Shown: in pieces, positions 5,631 to 7,825 of the stretch
Numbering within the stretch: the first letter of the stretch is position 1
How the letters are laid out: each line of letters begins with the position of its first letter
Assembly: GCA_026982145.1 (NCBI GenBank)
Contig: JALSHQ010000399.1
Span: forward strand, 1-7,825
Reading direction: 5' to 3'
Length of the DNA stretch: 7,825 nt
Source of the DNA: Gammaproteobacteria bacterium
GTDB taxonomy: Bacteria; Pseudomonadota; Gammaproteobacteria; SZUA-140
Position numbers and translations under genes: made by a program
Notes under the pieces: model-generated
Databases searched by the model: none
What the model was told of the DNA's origin: nothing
Seen by the model: the letters and a program-made list of their open reading frames with translations, nothing else

Positions 5631-7274
5631 TCACTCTGCTTTCGCTTTGAGGTAGTTGTTGGGGATTAAAACGGTTCTTTGGGGTGTTTTATCTTGGCTG
5701 CAATCGGGGTAGTCGAGGGTGAAGTGCAGCCCGCGGCTCTCTTTGCGCAAGATGGCTGAGCGGATGATCAGATCCGAGACGAGTGTGAGGTTGCGCAGCT
5801 CGATCAGATCACTGGTGACGCGGAAGTTGCTGTAGTAGTCAGAGATCTCATGTTGCAGCAGGTCAACCCTGTTTTTGGCGCGCTGCAGGCGTTTGTCGCT
5901 GCGCACAATGCCCACGTAATCCCACATAAAACGGCGCAGCTCCTGCCAGTTATGGGTGACGACAACCTCTTCGTCAGAGTCAGTCACACGGCTCTCATCC
6001 CACTCCGGGAGTGGCTGAGTGGTGCCGGGTTCGCTGAGCATTGCCAAAATATGGCGGCTGGCTGATTCAGCAAACACTAAGCACTCGAGCAGCGAATTAC
6101 TCGCCATGCGGTTGGCACCATGCATGCCGGTATAGGCCGCTTCGCCCACGGCATAAAGCCCTTCAATGTCGGCACGGCCGTGAATATTACTCATGATCCC
6201 GCCACAAATATAGTGCGCTGCGGGCACCACAGGAATCGGCTGGCGCGTAATGTCGTAGCCATATTCGAGGCAACGGGTATAGATGGTAGGGAAGTGATCT
6301 TTGATAAACGCCGCCGGTTTATGGCTGATATCAAGATGCACATACTCCACCCCTGAACGTTTCATGGTGTGATCAATGGCGCGTGCAACGATATCGCGGG
6401 GTGCTAGTTCTGCGCGTTCATCAAACTGCTCCATGAAGTTGCTGCCACTAGGCAGGCTCAGTTTTGCCCCTTCGCCACGTAGCGCTTCGGTGACCAGAAA
6501 CGATTTCGCTTTCGGGTGAAAAAGGCAGGTGGGATGAAATTGGATAAACTCCATATTGGCAATGCGGCAACCTGCACGCCACGCCATTGCGATACCATCA
6601 CCTGAGGCGACGTCCGGGTTACTGGTGTAGAGATAGGCTTTGCCTGCACCGCCGGTGGCGAGTACCACGGCACGGGCTGAAAATGCGATCACTTCATCGT
6701 TGTCACGATCTAAGATGTAAGCCCCTAGGCAGTGGTTATTGCGCCAGCCCAGTTTGCTGCCGGTGATCAGGTCAATGGCGATGTGGCGCTCGAAGATCTC
6801 AATATTAGGGTGTTCACGCGCCTGTTGTGCCAGCGTCATCTCCATCTCTCGCCCGGTGGCATCTGCGGCGTGAATCACACGCCGGTGGCTGTGGCCGCCC
6901 TCTTTGGTGAGATGGTAATCTGTATTCTCCTGTTCACTCTCAGCTTTAGTGAAGCTCACGCCGCGGTCAATCAGCCATTGAATACTTTGAGGGCCATGTT
7001 CAACCACATGGCGAACCACCTCTTCATCGCAGAGGCCTGCACCCGCATTGAGGGTATCGGTGGTGTGAGATTCAAGCGAGTCACTCTTATCAAGTACCGC
7101 TGAGATCCCACCCTGTGCGTAGAGCGTGGCACTTTCAGTGAGCGCCTCTTTGGCGATCAGCGCGACGCTTGCGCTCTCAGCTAGGGTGAGCGCCATCGTG
7201 ATGCCAGCGGCACCACTGCCGATAATCAGAACATCGTGTTGTTGGGTTCTGGTGATGCTCACGCTGTCGCTCAC
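5631..7274 (-). CDS. nadB: L-aspartate oxidase NadB
   Basis: Flavoenzyme that oxidises L-aspartate to iminoaspartate, the first step of bacterial NAD synthesis before quinolinate synthase NadA. It can pass electrons to oxygen or to fumarate. Length is 547 residues (E. coli 540). The FAD motif is GSGAAG (19-24), with YAQGGISA (52-59) at the flavin and no FAD-linking His. NadB signatures are KEGGHSHRR (124-132, with E125 expected at the substrate amino group), QFHPT (H247), VTEALRGEGA (T262, E263), ELAPRDIVARA (R293), PAAHYICGG (H354) and GANRMASNSLLECLV (R389). The C-terminal helical domain is complete. The start is GTG at 7274; a second GTG at 7262 is also possible, and neither has a clear ribosome site. 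No ATG precedes the FAD motif. It is followed at 64 bases by the FrdB-like gene on the same strand. nadA and nadC are not in this window. Confidence 0.96.
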   Translation of the reverse strand: MSDSVSITRTQQHDVLIIGSGAAGITMALTLAESASVALIAKEALTESATLYAQGGISAVLDKSDSLESHTTDTLNAGAGLCDEEVVRHVVEHGPQSIQWLIDRGVSFTKAESEQENTDYHLTKEGGHSHRRVIHAADATGREMEMTLAQQAREHPNIEIFERHIAIDLITGSKLGWRNNHCLGAYILDRDNDEVIAFSARAVVLATGGAGKAYLYTSNPDVASGDGIAMAWRAGCRIANMEFIQFHPTCLFHPKAKSFLVTEALRGEGAKLSLPSGSNFMEQFDERAELAPRDIVARAIDHTMKRSGVEYVHLDISHKPAAFIKDHFPTIYTRCLEYGYDITRQPIPVVPAAHYICGGIMSNIHGRADIEGLYAVGEAAYTGMHGANRMASNSLLECLVFAESASRHILAMLSEPGTTQPLPEWDESRVTDSDEEVVVTHNWQELRRFMWDYVGIVRSDKRLQRAKNRVDLLQHEISDYYSNFRVTSDLIELRNLTLVSDLIIRSAILRKESRGLHFTLDYPDCSQDKTPQRTVLIPNNYLKAKAE

Positions 7275-7338
7275 TGGGTTGGTTTTGGAGATAGTATGGC
7301 AAGGCCAGCACCCAGCGACTACCTCTTACGAGCGACCC

Positions 7339-7368
7339 ATTATAGGGGGTTCAGTCTGCCTTTGTCGC
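7339..7368 (-). promoter_or_regulatory. Sigma-70-type promoter for nadB and probably the redox operon
   Basis: The - strand has a perfect TATAAT (7339-7344) with GCGACA (7363-7368; four of six matches to TTGACA) 18 bases upstream. The start would be near 7332, giving a leader of about 57 bases. It lies just past the globin terminator, so nadB is expected to be transcribed separately from the globin gene. Confidence 0.6.
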
Positions 7369-7408
7369 GTCATCAATATTTGAACCTTTAAGGCAGAAAA
7401 TCAGGCAC

Positions 7409-7444
7409 AAAAAAGCCCAGCAAGGTGGGGGCGCTTGCTGGGCT
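7409..7444 (-). terminator. Intrinsic terminator of the truncated globin gene
   Basis: A perfect 11-bp stem (7414-7424 with 7434-7444, AGCCCAGCAAG) closes a 9-base loop. Read on the - strand, it is followed by a run of six T, the classic Rho-independent form. The + strand side lacks a T-tract, so it acts in one direction only. It ends the globin transcript 32 bases after its stop codon. Confidence 0.92.
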
Positions 7445-7475
7445 AACGAGGAAAAACGACTTAAATAGTGTTGCC

Positions 7476-7825
7476 TTATTTCCCTAAAACATCATTGCGA
7501 GTGCTCTCAGCAATGGCTGCCGCTTCTGCAATCAGCTCTGCGGGTACATTGAGCTCGGTGAGGGTCGCACCAAGATTTTCCATGACGGCATCGAAGTGGC
7601 TGTCGTTGAGGCCTGCCTTAACCAAGTGGGCGTGGCCTTTACGCATATCTTCGCCAGAATAATTATTGGGGCCGCCAAATGCCATGGTGAGAAACGCTTT
7701 CTGTTTGGCTGCTTGGTTGTCCATATCAACATTCTCAAAAAACTTGTTGATGCGCTTATCAGCCAGTACTTTACGGTAAAAGATATCAACTGCAGCATTC
7801 ACCGCACCTTCACCGCCAATGCGCT
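7476..7825 (-). CDS. Group I truncated haemoglobin (5' end outside window)
   Basis: Small haem protein of the 2/2 globin fold; family members bind O2 or NO and are linked to NO detoxification or redox roles. The frame runs open to the window edge: seven codons before the GTG at 7802 read RIGGEGA, matching the conserved (Y-E)-R-x-G-G-E start of group I proteins, so that GTG is internal (Val). The visible 115 residues lack only the first few. Features include VDIFYRKVLAD (helix B with a Tyr at about B10), FLTMAFGGP (end of helix E), and GHAHL with the proximal His at visible residue 64. The His at helix E10 that makes cyanobacterial GlbN six-coordinate appears to be Lys here (KQKAFL). A strong terminator follows. 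It is on the same strand as nadB but is probably a separate transcript. Confidence 0.93.
   Translation of the reverse strand, partial: RIGGEGAVNAAVDIFYRKVLADKRINKFFENVDMDNQAAKQKAFLTMAFGGPNNYSGEDMRKGHAHLVKAGLNDSHFDAVMENLGATLTELNVPAELIAEAAAIAESTRNDVLGK

Noticed and set aside
7362..7380. FNR/ANR-like TTGAT half-site upstream of nadB
   Set aside because: The second half does not match ATCAA at the required 4-base spacing. The nearby TCAA-n3-TTGA palindrome has arms of only 4 bases in the opposite orientation.

Overview
The window looks like chromosomal DNA of a gammaproteobacterium. It carries a DsbC-type disulfide isomerase followed by a SirB2-family membrane protein, an NadB closely resembling the enterobacterial enzyme, and a group I truncated haemoglobin. 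GC content is moderate to high and some starts are GTG. The genus cannot be read from the sequence, and no insertion sequence, phage gene, tRNA, rRNA or CRISPR array was seen.

Layout. On the + strand, the 3' part of dsbC (1-657, cut by the left edge) overlaps a SirB2-like gene (657-1058) in a TAATG junction. Everything to the right is on the - strand. Reading right to left, these are: the 3' part of a truncated globin gene (7476-7825, cut by the right edge) with a strong intrinsic terminator (7409-7444); a promoter (7339-7368); nadB (5631-7274); a three-gene redox module (5566-2080); and a polytopic membrane protein gene (1074-1901) with its own near-consensus sigma-70 promoter (1974-2002). 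The convergent ends of the SirB2-like and membrane protein genes share a hairpin at 1062-1086. No stretch longer than about 200 bases lacks a gene. The 2003-2079 gap shows no convincing terminator, so read-through from the redox module into the membrane protein gene is possible.

The most interesting content is the redox module. It encodes a FrdB/SdhB-like iron-sulfur protein, a FrdA/SdhA/NadB-superfamily flavoprotein and a NuoF-like NADH/FMN/[4Fe-4S] subunit, tightly packed (5-nt gap, then an overlap) with no membrane anchor gene. The flavoprotein keeps the residues expected for fumarate/succinate chemistry. It lacks the histidine that binds FAD covalently, lacks the C-terminal helical domain, and has an 85-residue N-terminal extension. 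The iron-sulfur protein has a complete CxxCxxCxxxCP motif where quinone-linked enzymes have a [3Fe-4S] site. The inferred picture is a soluble NADH:fumarate oxidoreductase, with electrons passing NADH -> FMN -> Fe-S -> FAD -> fumarate, in one transcription unit with nadB, whose product can itself use fumarate as oxidant. The enzyme activity is inferred from residues and gene order, not shown.
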